In this document: in pieces, positions 20,919 to 30,901 of the stretch
Numbering within the stretch: position 1 is the stretch's first letter
Layout: each line of letters opens with the position of its first letter
Origin: Anaerovibrio sp.
GTDB lineage: Bacteria > Bacillota > Negativicutes > Selenomonadales > Selenomonadaceae
Direction: 5' to 3'
Assembly (NCBI RefSeq): GCF_024697385.1
Contig: NZ_JAILFV010000120.1
Location: 1 to 64,000 of the forward strand
Length of the DNA stretch: 64,000 bases
Program-made: the position numbers and the translations under genes
Notes under the pieces: generated by a model
What the model was told of the DNA's origin: nothing
Databases searched by the model: none
The model's input: only the letters and a program-made list of their open reading frames with translations

Positions 20919-21920
20919 TTATTTACCGTATTTAAAATATCCGCCTTCATCAAGGAAATCACAGTATTCCTTTACGGCATCATACATATCATAGAAGCCT
21001 TCATCATAGCCTGCTTCCAACAGCTTTGAGGTATCAGCCTGGGTGTAATTCTGATATTTCCCCTTAAGCACCTCCGGGAAATCACGGTATTCAATTCGGC
21101 CCTTGCCCAAAGCTTTGATAACAGAATCAGCGACCTCATTGTAGGTATGAGCTGTACCTGTTCCACAGTTATATATCCCACTTGGCCCATGGTTCTTCCA
21201 GAACCAGAGATTAACCTTGACAACATCCTTTACATAAACAAAATCTCTCTTTTGCCCACCATCAGGCACCGGAGAACCATCACTGAAGCTGCCATATCCT
21301 TCGAATAAGCGGCATACACCGGTATCCTTTATCTGATGGTATAGCTGATAGAAAATAGAGGCCATATTCCCCTTATGATGCTCCTGAGGACCATATACAT
21401 TAAAATATTTGAGGCCAACAATCTGGCTCTGGGTATCTGACATTACCTGCCGTACATACCGGTCAAACAAAAGCTTTGAATAGGCATAAGGGTTCAGGGC
21501 ATCCTCACAGGCGTCTCCCTCACGAAAGCCATTTTCACCGGCACCATAGGTCGAAGCAGAGGATGCATAAAGGAAAGGAATTCTGTGTTCCATGCAGAAA
21601 TGAAGTACAGCCTTTGAATACTCGTAATTGGCCTTCATCATGTAATTAACATCATATTCCATGGTGTCTGAGCATGCGCCCTCATGGAAGACCACATCCA
21701 CATCTGTTCCATCAAATTCATTGGTCTGTATTGCCGAAAGAAAATCGTCCTTATACATGTAGTCAATGAACTGAAGGCCACGGAGATTTCTGTACGCCTG
21801 ATTTTCTTCCTTGCGGTTGTTAAGGTCATCAACTATCAATATATCACTACGGCCCTGACGGTTTAATTCCTTTACAATGTTACTGCCAATAAAACCGGCA
21901 CCTCCGGTCACAATAATCAT
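20919..21920 (-). CDS. hldD: ADP-L-glycero-D-manno-heptose 6-epimerase
   Basis: MIIVTGGAGFIGSNIVKELN; FHEGACSDTMEYDVNYMM; YASSASTYGAGENGF; YFNVYGPQEHHKGNMASI. Confidence 0.93.
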   Translation of the reverse strand: MIIVTGGAGFIGSNIVKELNRQGRSDILIVDDLNNRKEENQAYRNLRGLQFIDYMYKDDFLSAIQTNEFDGTDVDVVFHEGACSDTMEYDVNYMMKANYEYSKAVLHFCMEHRIPFLYASSASTYGAGENGFREGDACEDALNPYAYSKLLFDRYVRQVMSDTQSQIVGLKYFNVYGPQEHHKGNMASIFYQLYHQIKDTGVCRLFEGYGSFSDGSPVPDGGQKRDFVYVKDVVKVNLWFWKNHGPSGIYNCGTGTAHTYNEVADSVIKALGKGRIEYRDFPEVLKGKYQNYTQADTSKLLEAGYDEGFYDMYDAVKEYCDFLDEGGYFKYGK

Positions 21921-22927
21921 TCCTTGTTGCCACCTTTCATCTGTTCCAATAATACGCCTTCCAATTCTTCACGGCTCACTGCATATGTCCCCAATTTGGC
22001 TACAACAACACTGGCAGCCAGATTGGAAAGATAAGCTGCTTCTCTTGGGGTAAGGCCACCGGCAATCCCCAGGGCAAACACAGCAATGACTGTATCTCCG
22101 GCACCGGATACATCAAAGACCTCCTGGGATTTGGTCGGTATATGTATAACCTCAGAAGGTGTAACCATTGACATACCACATTCCGAACGGGTTGCCAGAA
22201 CATTTTTGATCTTGAATTTGCTCATAATGTAATTGGCAGCCTGATGAATAGCTTCATCCCGATTCTTGATTGGTTTCTCAAGAATCATATTTATTTCCTT
22301 TACATTAGGGGTAATATAATCAGCGTTCATGTATTTATTCCAATCCCACCCCTTAGGATCAACAAATACCGGCACCTCAGAATCATTGCACATTTCAATT
22401 ATGCTGCTGCATACATCCTCTGTACATGCTCCCTTGCCATAATCAGATAAAACCACTGCATCAATGCCACTTTCCAGCGTTTGCTCAACATAATTCACCA
22501 AGCGGTTGGCATACAGTGCCTTAACAGGCTCCACATCCTCGAAATCCAGCCTGAGCATCTGCTGATGCCCGCCAATTACCCTCAATTTTGTGGTAGTAGG
22601 CTCCTCACGATAAATTATTCCCTTATAATCAATACCACGGGATATAAACTTGTCAATAAGTGTCTGACAGTGATAATCGTTACCCACAAAACCGGCAATA
22701 GATGTTTTGCAGCCCAACAAGGCCAAATTATGTGCTACATTGGCTGCACCACCCATTGTATCCTTGGTATCGACAACCCTGGTAATCGGAACCGGTGCTT
22801 CCGGTGATATTCTGGTAACCTCTCCATAATAATACTTATCCAGCATCACATCACCTACCACAAGAACATGCACCTTTGACATGCCAGTAGTAACAAATTC
22901 TTTTAGCCTATCCTTTTTTGCGGTCAT
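21917..22927 (-). CDS. rfaE1: D-glycero-beta-D-manno-heptose-7-phosphate kinase (RfaE1), paralog 1
   Basis: VLVVGDVMLDKYYYGEVTRISPEAPVPI; DTMGGAANVAHNLALLG; VFDVSGAGDTVIAVFALG. Confidence 0.9.
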   Translation of the reverse strand: MTAKKDRLKEFVTTGMSKVHVLVVGDVMLDKYYYGEVTRISPEAPVPITRVVDTKDTMGGAANVAHNLALLGCKTSIAGFVGNDYHCQTLIDKFISRGIDYKGIIYREEPTTTKLRVIGGHQQMLRLDFEDVEPVKALYANRLVNYVEQTLESGIDAVVLSDYGKGACTEDVCSSIIEMCNDSEVPVFVDPKGWDWNKYMNADYITPNVKEINMILEKPIKNRDEAIHQAANYIMSKFKIKNVLATRSECGMSMVTPSEVIHIPTKSQEVFDVSGAGDTVIAVFALGIAGGLTPREAAYLSNLAASVVVAKLGTYAVSREELEGVLLEQMKGGNKE

Positions 22928-22937
22928 GATATCCTCC

Positions 22938-24119
22938 TTACTCTCTTGCCGTCAAATCAATAACCCGACATTTATATTTACCATATTCACGGGGTACATT
23001 ACCTGCCAGATTGCCATATTTATCCAGCAGTTCCCATACATATTGCATTACGGCTTCCACCGTTATATTCTTCATACATGCCAGATTCCGTTCACCTTTC
23101 CATGGGCACTTATGTATCCCACAGGGATGGCATGGCTCAGGACTCTTGAGCAGAACAGCTTTGGCATCATAGGGATAAAACCCTGGTATAGGCGATGCCC
23201 CGAACATAGTGACCACAGGTACCCCCTGGGATACTCCTACATGCATCGGGCCAGAATCAGTCGTCAAAAACAAAGCACATTTTTTCAGCATGGCCCCCAG
23301 CTCTCCCAGGGATAGCTTTCCTGTAAAAATCCTGATCAACGGACTGTCCTTATGCTTCATCTGACTTATACATTTTTCCACCAGCTCCTGGTCCATCGGC
23401 CCACCAAAAAAAGCTATTCCGTAATCCTTTTCCAGCAGCTCATCTGCGCATTGGGCAAAATAGCTGTCCAGCCACCTCTTTGTTTGCCAGCTGGCCCCAA
23501 TATTAAAGGCAACAACCTTTATGTCTTTCGGAAAACTGTCCTGCCAGAGTTTATCAGCCTTGGCGGTGATTTCCTCCGGAATCCACATTTCCAGGCCACC
23601 ATCATCTATTTTTTCAATCCCCAGGCACTCTTTTAACACCTCAAGATGGGCATGGACCTGATGCTTCCACCCCGGTACATATTTGCGGGGGGGGAATAAG
23701 TTAAAGGGACCATGTCCAATATGATGGGCCACAGATGGATTTTGCATTACCTTTGAAAAAAACAGGGAAAATCCGGGCTTGCTGTAGCCTACAATTCGCT
23801 TGGCTCCGCTAAAGGCCGCAATTGCCGAAGCCCGTTCATTTCTATGCAGGTTAATCACAAGATCATATCTTTTGCGTCGTATATTTCCAATAAACCTAGC
23901 CAGGGCCAACAGAGTATTGTCTGCCCCTTTTTTATCCAGTAACAGGCACTCATCCAACCACTTGTTGTGCATCACCAGGTCAGACAGCTTCTTATCGGCC
24001 AAAAGAGTAAGCCGTGCCTTTGGGTAATTGGCCCGCAGGGTACGCAATACGGGTGTCACCAGCATCAGGTCACCAATATGCATTAAATTTATAACCAAAA
24101 TATTATTGTAATCGCTCAT
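22938..24119 (-). CDS. Glycosyltransferase family 9 (heptosyltransferase)
   Basis: ILVINLMHIGDLMLVTPVLRTLRANYP; TTDSGPMHVGVSQGVPVVTMFGAS. Confidence 0.88.
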   Translation of the reverse strand: MSDYNNILVINLMHIGDLMLVTPVLRTLRANYPKARLTLLADKKLSDLVMHNKWLDECLLLDKKGADNTLLALARFIGNIRRKRYDLVINLHRNERASAIAAFSGAKRIVGYSKPGFSLFFSKVMQNPSVAHHIGHGPFNLFPPRKYVPGWKHQVHAHLEVLKECLGIEKIDDGGLEMWIPEEITAKADKLWQDSFPKDIKVVAFNIGASWQTKRWLDSYFAQCADELLEKDYGIAFFGGPMDQELVEKCISQMKHKDSPLIRIFTGKLSLGELGAMLKKCALFLTTDSGPMHVGVSQGVPVVTMFGASPIPGFYPYDAKAVLLKSPEPCHPCGIHKCPWKGERNLACMKNITVEAVMQYVWELLDKYGNLAGNVPREYGKYKCRVIDLTARE

Positions 24120-25116
24120 AAAGGTCCTTCGCTTTTATTTTTTTCATACATATATTATCCTGGCATTCTCCCTTGCCCCAGCAAGGAGAGCATGGTTCCC
24201 CGGTATAGAGATAACAGCTGTTGTTATTCTGTGGCCCCCATACCTTGGGATCTGTTGGCCCAAACATGGCTACAGTAGGGCAGTTTACTGCCTGGGCCAT
24301 GTGCATCGGACCAGTATCTACAGAAACCATGCCCGCCGCTTCGCTCAAAAATACTGCCAACTCCTGTAAATTCAAGGTTCCGGCAAATACATGCCCCTCA
24401 TCTATTTTCCCAGCCTTGGCATAGCCCAACAGGCCCGTTTTCTCCCCCTGACCACCTATCAGGTAGACAGGCAGTTGGCTGTTTAATTCCCGAATCAATT
24501 GCGCTGCAGTGGAAAGAGGCATGTTCTTTCGCTCATAGCTGCCAAAGGGACACACTACATAATATTTCCCCGGGACTATTCCCATCTGGCGCATCCTGCT
24601 ATGCATCATATTTACTGCCTCCATTGGAGGCTCCAGCTCCAGGGATGTATCCTCTGCAGAAAGCCCAATGGGCTCCAACACCTCCAGGTGATTCAAGGTT
24701 TCATGTTTTATCCCATGACGGATATGACTCATCGCCCATGTTAAAAACAACCCACCATGCTGGGCATCATATCCCAAACGATATGGAATTCCTGCCAGTC
24801 TGGCAACTACGGCACCCCTAACGGCAAAATTCATACATATCGCCAAATCGTAATTATGCTTTCGCAGTTCACCTGCCATCTGCCACATGCCCCAAAGCCC
24901 CTTATGCCTACCTCGCTTGTCATAAACAATGGTTTTATCAACATACGGATTCATCTGGGCAACCTGTGCGGTAAGTGGTACAGTCAGCATTGTGATTGCT
25001 GCATCAGGCCATTTGGCATGTACGGCTCTGGTAACAGGAGTGGCCAAAATCACATCACCTATAAAGGCCAGATCTATAATAATTATTTTCTTTGGCTTAA
25101 AATCTTTTAAATTCAT
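24103..25116 (-). CDS. Lipopolysaccharide heptosyltransferase (WaaF-like, GT9)
   Basis: IIIIDLAFIGDVILATPVTRAVHAKWP; VSVDTGPMHMAQAVNCPTVAMFGPTDPKVWGP. Confidence 0.88.
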   Translation of the reverse strand: MNLKDFKPKKIIIIDLAFIGDVILATPVTRAVHAKWPDAAITMLTVPLTAQVAQMNPYVDKTIVYDKRGRHKGLWGMWQMAGELRKHNYDLAICMNFAVRGAVVARLAGIPYRLGYDAQHGGLFLTWAMSHIRHGIKHETLNHLEVLEPIGLSAEDTSLELEPPMEAVNMMHSRMRQMGIVPGKYYVVCPFGSYERKNMPLSTAAQLIRELNSQLPVYLIGGQGEKTGLLGYAKAGKIDEGHVFAGTLNLQELAVFLSEAAGMVSVDTGPMHMAQAVNCPTVAMFGPTDPKVWGPQNNNSCYLYTGEPCSPCWGKGECQDNICMKKIKAKDLYERLQ

Positions 25117-25151
25117 ATAGACTTTCCTTCACACAGGCATAAATCCGGCTA

Positions 25152-26198
25152 TTACTTCAAATGCTTCCTTAATATAATATCCAGCTTTTTTTCCACATCC
25201 TCAGGATGAATTACCGAAAGGCAATCCAACCCCTTTGGACATGCACGCTTCCAACAATATCGGCAAGGACGGTTGCATTCAATGGCATTATCCAGCTGTC
25301 CATAGGGACCATTCCTGTTAGCATCAGTCGGGCCCATAACCATGATGGTATCTACTCCCAACCCTGCAGACAGATGCACAGGTCCGGTATCTCCACCAAC
25401 TACGGCACAGGCATTTTTAATCACATAAGCCAATTGCTTTAAAGTAGTTTTTCCAACCATATTGATTGGTGGTATTTCTACAGCACCTTCTATATCAGCA
25501 GCCAGCTGTGCATCCAAGGCACCACCGCCAATGATTACAGGAATGATTTTCTGTCCATAGAGCCAATCACTCAGCTGTGCATAATATCTTGTAGGCCATC
25601 GTTTATTGGGCCAGTTGGCGCCAACTGCGAGTACCACATATGGATTATCCATGTGGGCGCCGGCATGATTCATGGCATTAATGGCAGTGTTACAATCTGA
25701 ATCAGAAATTTCCATAGGAAAAACGACATCCTGAACCTTGCAGCCCATTTCCCGGACTACATCAAGATATCGTTCTACTATATGCCCCTGGGCATACCTT
25801 CCCACCACTGGCCGACTTATTTTATGACTCATTTCACGCATGTTGCAGGTACCCAGGCGCAAAGGTGCTTTGGCTGCCCAGGCAATGGCAGCAGATTTAA
25901 ATAATCCTTGGAGATCAAGGGAAACATCATATTTATCGGCATTGAGAATCTTGGTAAAAGGCCCATAATTCTTGATGAAACCCTTTAAAGACTTAAATTT
26001 CTTCTTCTCAAAAACAATTATGCGGTCTATATATGGATTATCCTTTAGAATATCATAGGCAGGCGGTTCCACCACCCAGGTGACCCTGGCGTCAGGATAG
26101 GTTTCCTTTATGGCGTAGGACACCGGCAACGCATGAATAACATCTCCGATAGCACTCAACTTAACAACAAGTACACTTTGTATATCCCTCATCATCAT
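25152..26198 (-). CDS. Lipopolysaccharide heptosyltransferase I-like (GT9)
   Basis: VLVVKLSAIGDVIHALPVSYAIKETYPDARVTWVVE; VGGDTGPVHLSAGLGVDTIMVMGPTDANRNGPYG. Confidence 0.88.
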   Translation of the reverse strand: MMMRDIQSVLVVKLSAIGDVIHALPVSYAIKETYPDARVTWVVEPPAYDILKDNPYIDRIIVFEKKKFKSLKGFIKNYGPFTKILNADKYDVSLDLQGLFKSAAIAWAAKAPLRLGTCNMREMSHKISRPVVGRYAQGHIVERYLDVVREMGCKVQDVVFPMEISDSDCNTAINAMNHAGAHMDNPYVVLAVGANWPNKRWPTRYYAQLSDWLYGQKIIPVIIGGGALDAQLAADIEGAVEIPPINMVGKTTLKQLAYVIKNACAVVGGDTGPVHLSAGLGVDTIMVMGPTDANRNGPYGQLDNAIECNRPCRYCWKRACPKGLDCLSVIHPEDVEKKLDIILRKHLK

Positions 26199-26662
26199 AC
26201 TCCTGCCTGAATTTTCTCGATAACCCTTGTGGTAGAACGGCCTTCCACCAGCCGTACCAGCTCCACCGTACCACCATATGCCTGCACGATCTGCCCCTCC
26301 GGCAGTGTCTCAATGGTATAATCTCCACCCTTGACATAAACATCAGGATGAACCTTTGTTATCAGGGCTTCTGCCGTAGGCTCATCGAAAATAACCACAT
26401 AATCAACACAGCCCAAAGCTCCAACCACCTCAGCCCTATCAAGCTCATTGTTGATTGGCCGGGAAGGTCCTTTGATACTGCGCACAGAAGCATCACTATT
26501 CAGCCCCAGCACAAGACAGTCCCCAAAGGAACGAGCCTTATTAAGGTATCTCACATGCCCGGCATGGAGTATATCAAAGCACCCATTGGTAAACACAATT
26601 TTTTGACCACCATCACGCAGGATTTGGCAAAATTCAGTTATTTTTGCGGAATCTATCAGCAT
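26195..26662 (-). CDS. rfaE2: D-glycero-beta-D-manno-heptose 1-phosphate adenylyltransferase (RfaE2)
   Basis: KIVFTNGCFDILHAGHVRYLNKARSFGDCLVLGLNSDASVRSIKGPSRPIN; start set at MLIDSAK. Confidence 0.92.
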   Translation of the reverse strand: MLIDSAKITEFCQILRDGGQKIVFTNGCFDILHAGHVRYLNKARSFGDCLVLGLNSDASVRSIKGPSRPINNELDRAEVVGALGCVDYVVIFDEPTAEALITKVHPDVYVKGGDYTIETLPEGQIVQAYGGTVELVRLVEGRSTTRVIEKIQAGV

Positions 26663-26740
26663 AAAAATCTCCTGTTGCAGGGGGAATATAAACCCATCCC
26701 CCTTTTCCATCATCATTCAATCAGCATCATGCAACATGAA

Positions 26741-27757
26741 TTACAATCTCTTTTCTACAAAATCACGCAATTCGTCAACGGTTACTACAGATGTTCCCAT
26801 CTTGCGCACGGCAATTCCCGAGGCTATATTGGACAGGGTTGCAGCAGACAGTGGATCCACACCTGCAGCCAAGGCCAATATCACAGTGGCAACACATGTA
26901 TCCCCTGCACCTGATACATCAAAGACCTCACTTTTATCCGAAACTGGAATATTATAAACAGAACCATCATCACAAAAAAGGGTCATCCCATCACCACCAC
27001 GGGTAATCAGAACACCCTTGGCAGCCATCCTGCTGAGCAGTTCCCTGCCGGCCACAATCAGGTCATCTTCACTTGTTAAAGTCCGCCCCACTGCAGCAGC
27101 CAATTCTGCATCGTTTTGCTTCACATAATCAACAGACTTAAATCTCAAAATATCATACCTTGAATCTACAATGGTAGGTATATTATGCGCCTGACAAAAG
27201 GAAAGAATTTTATTAAGGATTTTGTCGGTAATGGTGCCACTGCCATAGTCACTGAACACCACTCCCTGAACCTTTGGCAATACACCATCCAGATATCCCA
27301 CCAGCCTTGATTCATATTCTGGCTGAAGTGGCAGCTTGCTCTCCCTGTCAATTCTGACCACCTGTTGACTGACAGTGGTCCTGCCTCCGGCAATAACCCT
27401 GGTTTTTGATATGGTAGGTCTTAAAGCGTCACGAATAAAACCGTCAATATCCACTCCCCTGGCTGACAATATATTACTAAGACCGGTGGCACCGGTATCA
27501 TTACCAAGGACCCCGGCAGCATGGACTCTGCCCCCCAATGTCGCAGCATTGTTGACCACATTGGCCGCCCCACCGGCAACCACTTTTTCGCTTGCCTGCT
27601 CCAAAACCAGTACAGGAGCCTCCCTGGATATCCGGGAAATAGTTCCCTCCAGATAGATATCGGCTATCATATCACCAATTATCAGGACTTCACTGCCCTG
27701 CATCCTGTCTATAACCTTTATCAATGATTCCTTCATCATAGACACCTCTGTCACCAT
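26741..27757 (-). CDS. D-glycero-beta-D-manno-heptose-7-phosphate kinase (RfaE1), paralog 2
   Basis: EVLIIGDMIADIYLEGTISRISREAPVLVLE; GGAANVVNNAATLGG; VFDVSGAGDTCVATVILAL. Confidence 0.9.
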   Translation of the reverse strand: MVTEVSMMKESLIKVIDRMQGSEVLIIGDMIADIYLEGTISRISREAPVLVLEQASEKVVAGGAANVVNNAATLGGRVHAAGVLGNDTGATGLSNILSARGVDIDGFIRDALRPTISKTRVIAGGRTTVSQQVVRIDRESKLPLQPEYESRLVGYLDGVLPKVQGVVFSDYGSGTITDKILNKILSFCQAHNIPTIVDSRYDILRFKSVDYVKQNDAELAAAVGRTLTSEDDLIVAGRELLSRMAAKGVLITRGGDGMTLFCDDGSVYNIPVSDKSEVFDVSGAGDTCVATVILALAAGVDPLSAATLSNIASGIAVRKMGTSVVTVDELRDFVEKRL

Positions 27758-29286
27758 GGATTAAACTGCAGTGTTACACCAGCTGTACGACGCTTAACAC
27801 GATATCTGACAATGAGCTGATAACAATGCATATCATGGAACCAATACAGGTCAACATCCTCCAGGTCATGGGTCGAAGCATTAAAGGCAGAACCAACCAC
27901 CAACCTGTTGCTCTTATCCCATCTGTAACTGAAGCCTGCAGCAAATTTGCGGGAATAGCTGTCAAGATCAAAATCAAACACAGAATTCCTGCTATTGGCC
28001 TGTGTATAGCTGTATAAGGCATAATAAGCCCACCGGTCATCCACATCACGGCGTACCAAGGCTTTATAGCCAACACCCTTTATATCCCTGTGATTGGCTG
28101 ACTCCTTGGTAACGGAATAATTAGTGCTCAGCTCAAGCATATGATTACCGCCCAGGGCAATCGGGTCATGGGACATAGTAATCCCATAATAGGTATGCAT
28201 ACTATGTATATTCCCCTGACTCCAGGAACCGCGTTCGTACATCAGCCCCCAGGAAATAGGAAAATCCTTCAGTTTTATTGTTTTTGTGTATAGGAAGGAT
28301 GGTGACTTTTTCAGCCACTGATGATTGTTCCCGGCATAATATCCGTTCATAAACTCAAAGCGGCCTAAGCCGGTATCCCATATTATGCTTCCATGATTGC
28401 GGAATGCGTGCTTGGTTGTATACTTAAAAAAGCCATACAGGGATAGCTTATCCGTAAGATAATAGCTAAAATCCTTGCTCAGCCACAAGCCATCATCCTT
28501 ATTGAAGCCCACTCTTGGAAGCTGCTGACTGCCATCCTTCCCATTGAGCTTAAATGTCTGCTTTTTAGTGGAATAAACAGGTATACTTCCCAACCAAAAT
28601 TTCATGTTATGGCATATCATCTTGTCGTTAGGATAAACCTCAATCCTGGAGGCTGTAACCTTATAGTCCGGATTTACTGCCGAGCATTTGGTCATATATC
28701 CATCGTAAACAATAATCTTATCAGGATATAGTTCAATCCGCTTGCCCTTGATGTACTGGTGCCCAACCTTACCATCCACATCTTCCATCTTACCGGTCTT
28801 GGTTTCATAATTGTATTGCGTCTTATAGCCATCCAGGATTATTTTGGCCTGGCCCGGTGTCATCTGCAACATATGTGCCTTGCCGGGAACTTTGATTTCA
28901 TGAACATCAAGATTACCATCTGTCAAATCACTCTGAAATCTCTGAGCATCCAATGTTGTGATTTTTACATTGCCCTTTGCTGTAAAATCGCCATTACGCT
29001 GATCATAAAATAAATCATCACCTTCAACGGCAATTGGTATATTCTTAGTGGGATCAAGAGGATCATGGAGATTTTTGCGCATCTCAAAAGCATCCTGTAC
29101 CAGCTTCTGCTGTTCATCAGTCAGTGCATTTTCCCTTTGGGACCGTCTGTCATTTTCTATATAATCCAAAACATCTGCGTTTGTATCGGTATCACTATGA
29201 TATGTGGCCGCCGATGCATTTCCGCCCAACATAAAGGATGTGCCTGCAATTCCGGCACACAATAATGCCTTAATTTTTTTCTTCAT
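27751..29286 (-). CDS. LPS-assembly protein LptD/OstA-like (short form)
   Basis: Signal peptide; OstA-like segment EGDDLFYDQRNGDFTAKGNVKITT; beta-rich C-terminal half with alternating aromatic strands; adjacent to LPS core genes. Confidence 0.75.
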   Translation of the reverse strand: MKKKIKALLCAGIAGTSFMLGGNASAATYHSDTDTNADVLDYIENDRRSQRENALTDEQQKLVQDAFEMRKNLHDPLDPTKNIPIAVEGDDLFYDQRNGDFTAKGNVKITTLDAQRFQSDLTDGNLDVHEIKVPGKAHMLQMTPGQAKIILDGYKTQYNYETKTGKMEDVDGKVGHQYIKGKRIELYPDKIIVYDGYMTKCSAVNPDYKVTASRIEVYPNDKMICHNMKFWLGSIPVYSTKKQTFKLNGKDGSQQLPRVGFNKDDGLWLSKDFSYYLTDKLSLYGFFKYTTKHAFRNHGSIIWDTGLGRFEFMNGYYAGNNHQWLKKSPSFLYTKTIKLKDFPISWGLMYERGSWSQGNIHSMHTYYGITMSHDPIALGGNHMLELSTNYSVTKESANHRDIKGVGYKALVRRDVDDRWAYYALYSYTQANSRNSVFDFDLDSYSRKFAAGFSYRWDKSNRLVVGSAFNASTHDLEDVDLYWFHDMHCYQLIVRYRVKRRTAGVTLQFNPW

Positions 29287-29359
29287 GGATTAATCCCCTA
29301 TCTAAAGTTACTCTATTATATGATACTCCATTTAGTAGGCAAAAACAAGCAAAGTAAAA

Positions 29360-29388
29360 CCCTCCCGGGCTACACCAGGAGGGTTGTT
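29360..29388 (-). terminator. Terminator hairpin
   Basis: AACCCTCCcgggctacaccaGGAGGGTT; downstream of the 29582-30505 gene. Confidence 0.6.
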
Positions 29389-29403
29389 AAAGAAAGCTTA
29401 ACA

Positions 29404-29460
29404 TTATGACGCCATTGTTGAATTTTTCTTCTGCAGAAGAAAAATCTTCCCATTAGCGTA
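29404..29460 (+). repeat. Dispersed hairpin repeat, solo module 1 (copy 4)
   Basis: TTATGACGCCATTGTTGAATTTTTCTTCTGCAGAAGAAAAATCTTCCCATTAGCGTA; the right-hand module is absent. Confidence 0.85.
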
Positions 29461-29581
29461 AATAAATTCAATAGGATTTACCCAACAAAATTCCCTGATA
29501 AATCGCCAATATCCGCCAGATAATTATTTCTGCATACAGCTATCAGCTATAAAGCATAAAGTATCGCAGGAACAGAAAACC

Positions 29582-30505
29582 TTATTCTGCAGTGGTAGTT
29601 GGTATAGCATATACTGTACTGTCACTGCTGGTCTGAATATACAGCTCAGTTCCCTCAGGCAAATTAATGTTCTTCCCCTTGACAAAGGCACCACCAATAA
29701 TACCTATAGGTCCCAATACAATCATACCGGCCAGGCTGGCTCCGGCAGCCATACCAAGCTGCTCCATATTCTTCTGGGATTCTTCTCCCAATGTCATGCT
29801 TAAGCTGCTTCCATCTACAGCTTCTATATTCTTAAAATCTATTTCTATCTCAGCATCACGGCCAAAATTTTTGGCCTGGGAAACCTTGTTTATGACGCCT
29901 TCACCAGGAGCACCCTTGGTAATCAAAAGCATATCATTTTCAATCACATCTTCTGCTGCCTGATATTTGATTGTATCTCCCGCCTTCAGGTTCTTGGCAT
30001 TAATAGGGGTTACCAATGCCACCTTAACCAGGGTATTGGCAGGAACAGACACCTGGGTAAGTGGGATGGTAGTTGACCCAAATGCAAAGGTAGAAAGTTT
30101 CTCTATCCTGGCCTTAAAGGAGCCCCCGGAATTCTTGCCCTGAATGGTATTCTCCATAGCGTTGACACGCTTTTGTATAGGTTCCATGCTTACAGTATGG
30201 GATATGGTCCATTCCAAGGCATTCAGCTGTGTGAGCAGGGATGGACTCTGAGTATTATCGAAGGTGGTATCATATAAGTAATTGATTCTGTCCATCATTC
30301 CCCCTTTACCAACGCCCCCATCAAAATCCTTTTCCAACCGCTCTATTCTTTCCACAATGGCCCCGGTCTGGGTGGCACCATATACTACTTTCTCAATGGC
30401 ATCCAGCTTTCCATTGGCGGTGTTGGGAACTTCTGCCATGGCAATCCCTGTGGAAGTAATAAGGAAAACCATACTTAAAAATACGCTAAATAATTTCCTG
30501 ATCAT
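29582..30505 (-). CDS. Exported hypothetical protein with glycine-zipper-like segment
   Basis: Signal peptide MIRKLFSVFLSMVFLITSTGIAMA; ASLAGMIVLGPIGIIGGAFVKG. Confidence 0.6.
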   Translation of the reverse strand: MIRKLFSVFLSMVFLITSTGIAMAEVPNTANGKLDAIEKVVYGATQTGAIVERIERLEKDFDGGVGKGGMMDRINYLYDTTFDNTQSPSLLTQLNALEWTISHTVSMEPIQKRVNAMENTIQGKNSGGSFKARIEKLSTFAFGSTTIPLTQVSVPANTLVKVALVTPINAKNLKAGDTIKYQAAEDVIENDMLLITKGAPGEGVINKVSQAKNFGRDAEIEIDFKNIEAVDGSSLSMTLGEESQKNMEQLGMAAGASLAGMIVLGPIGIIGGAFVKGKNINLPEGTELYIQTSSDSTVYAIPTTTAE

Positions 30506-30629
30506 ATAAAAATCCTCCTAAGTCAGAATATTAATACCTATAACCTTACGGAGCCAATATTCGCATCCGCATTATCCTATACCCCTATTAATACTAATAT
30601 ATCAGAGGCAACAGGTCAATAAATAATAA

Positions 30630-30716
30630 TCATGCCATTTTTCTGTCCAGCCACCACATCAATACCATACCACCGGCACCTGCCACGACAAAACCTTTTA
30701 AACCGTTGTTGTACAT
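30630..30716 (-). CDS. Small hydrophobic/membrane peptide, 28 aa (MYNNGLKGFVVAGAGGMVLMWWLDRKMA)
   Basis: ATG preceded by AAGGAGGTGGGTTAAAGTC (strong RBS) on minus strand; single TM-like segment and basic C-terminus; not in supplied ORF track. Confidence 0.55.
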   Translation of the reverse strand: MYNNGLKGFVVAGAGGMVLMWWLDRKMA

Positions 30717-30807
30717 GACTTTAACCCACCTCCTTTCCAGTCTGTATCCCAATAAAAATATTTTTTAAAAATGCTGGACTTTTAAGCAAATATTTGCTAC
30801 TATGCAG

Positions 30808-30897
30808 GTGAGCTGTAGATACAGCTTACTCAAAAGCACTTATTTTTTTATATTTTCTTTTTTTGCCGGACTTTTCAGTCCGGCCTTTTTCTTTTTT
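30808..30897 (+). ncRNA. Candidate small RNA with Rho-independent terminator
   Basis: TGGACT-17nt-TACTAT promoter-like, GTGAGCTGTAgaTACAGCTTAC hairpin, U-rich stretch, GCCGGACttttcaGTCCGGC + T-run. Confidence 0.4.
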
Positions 30898-30901
30898 ATT
30901 A

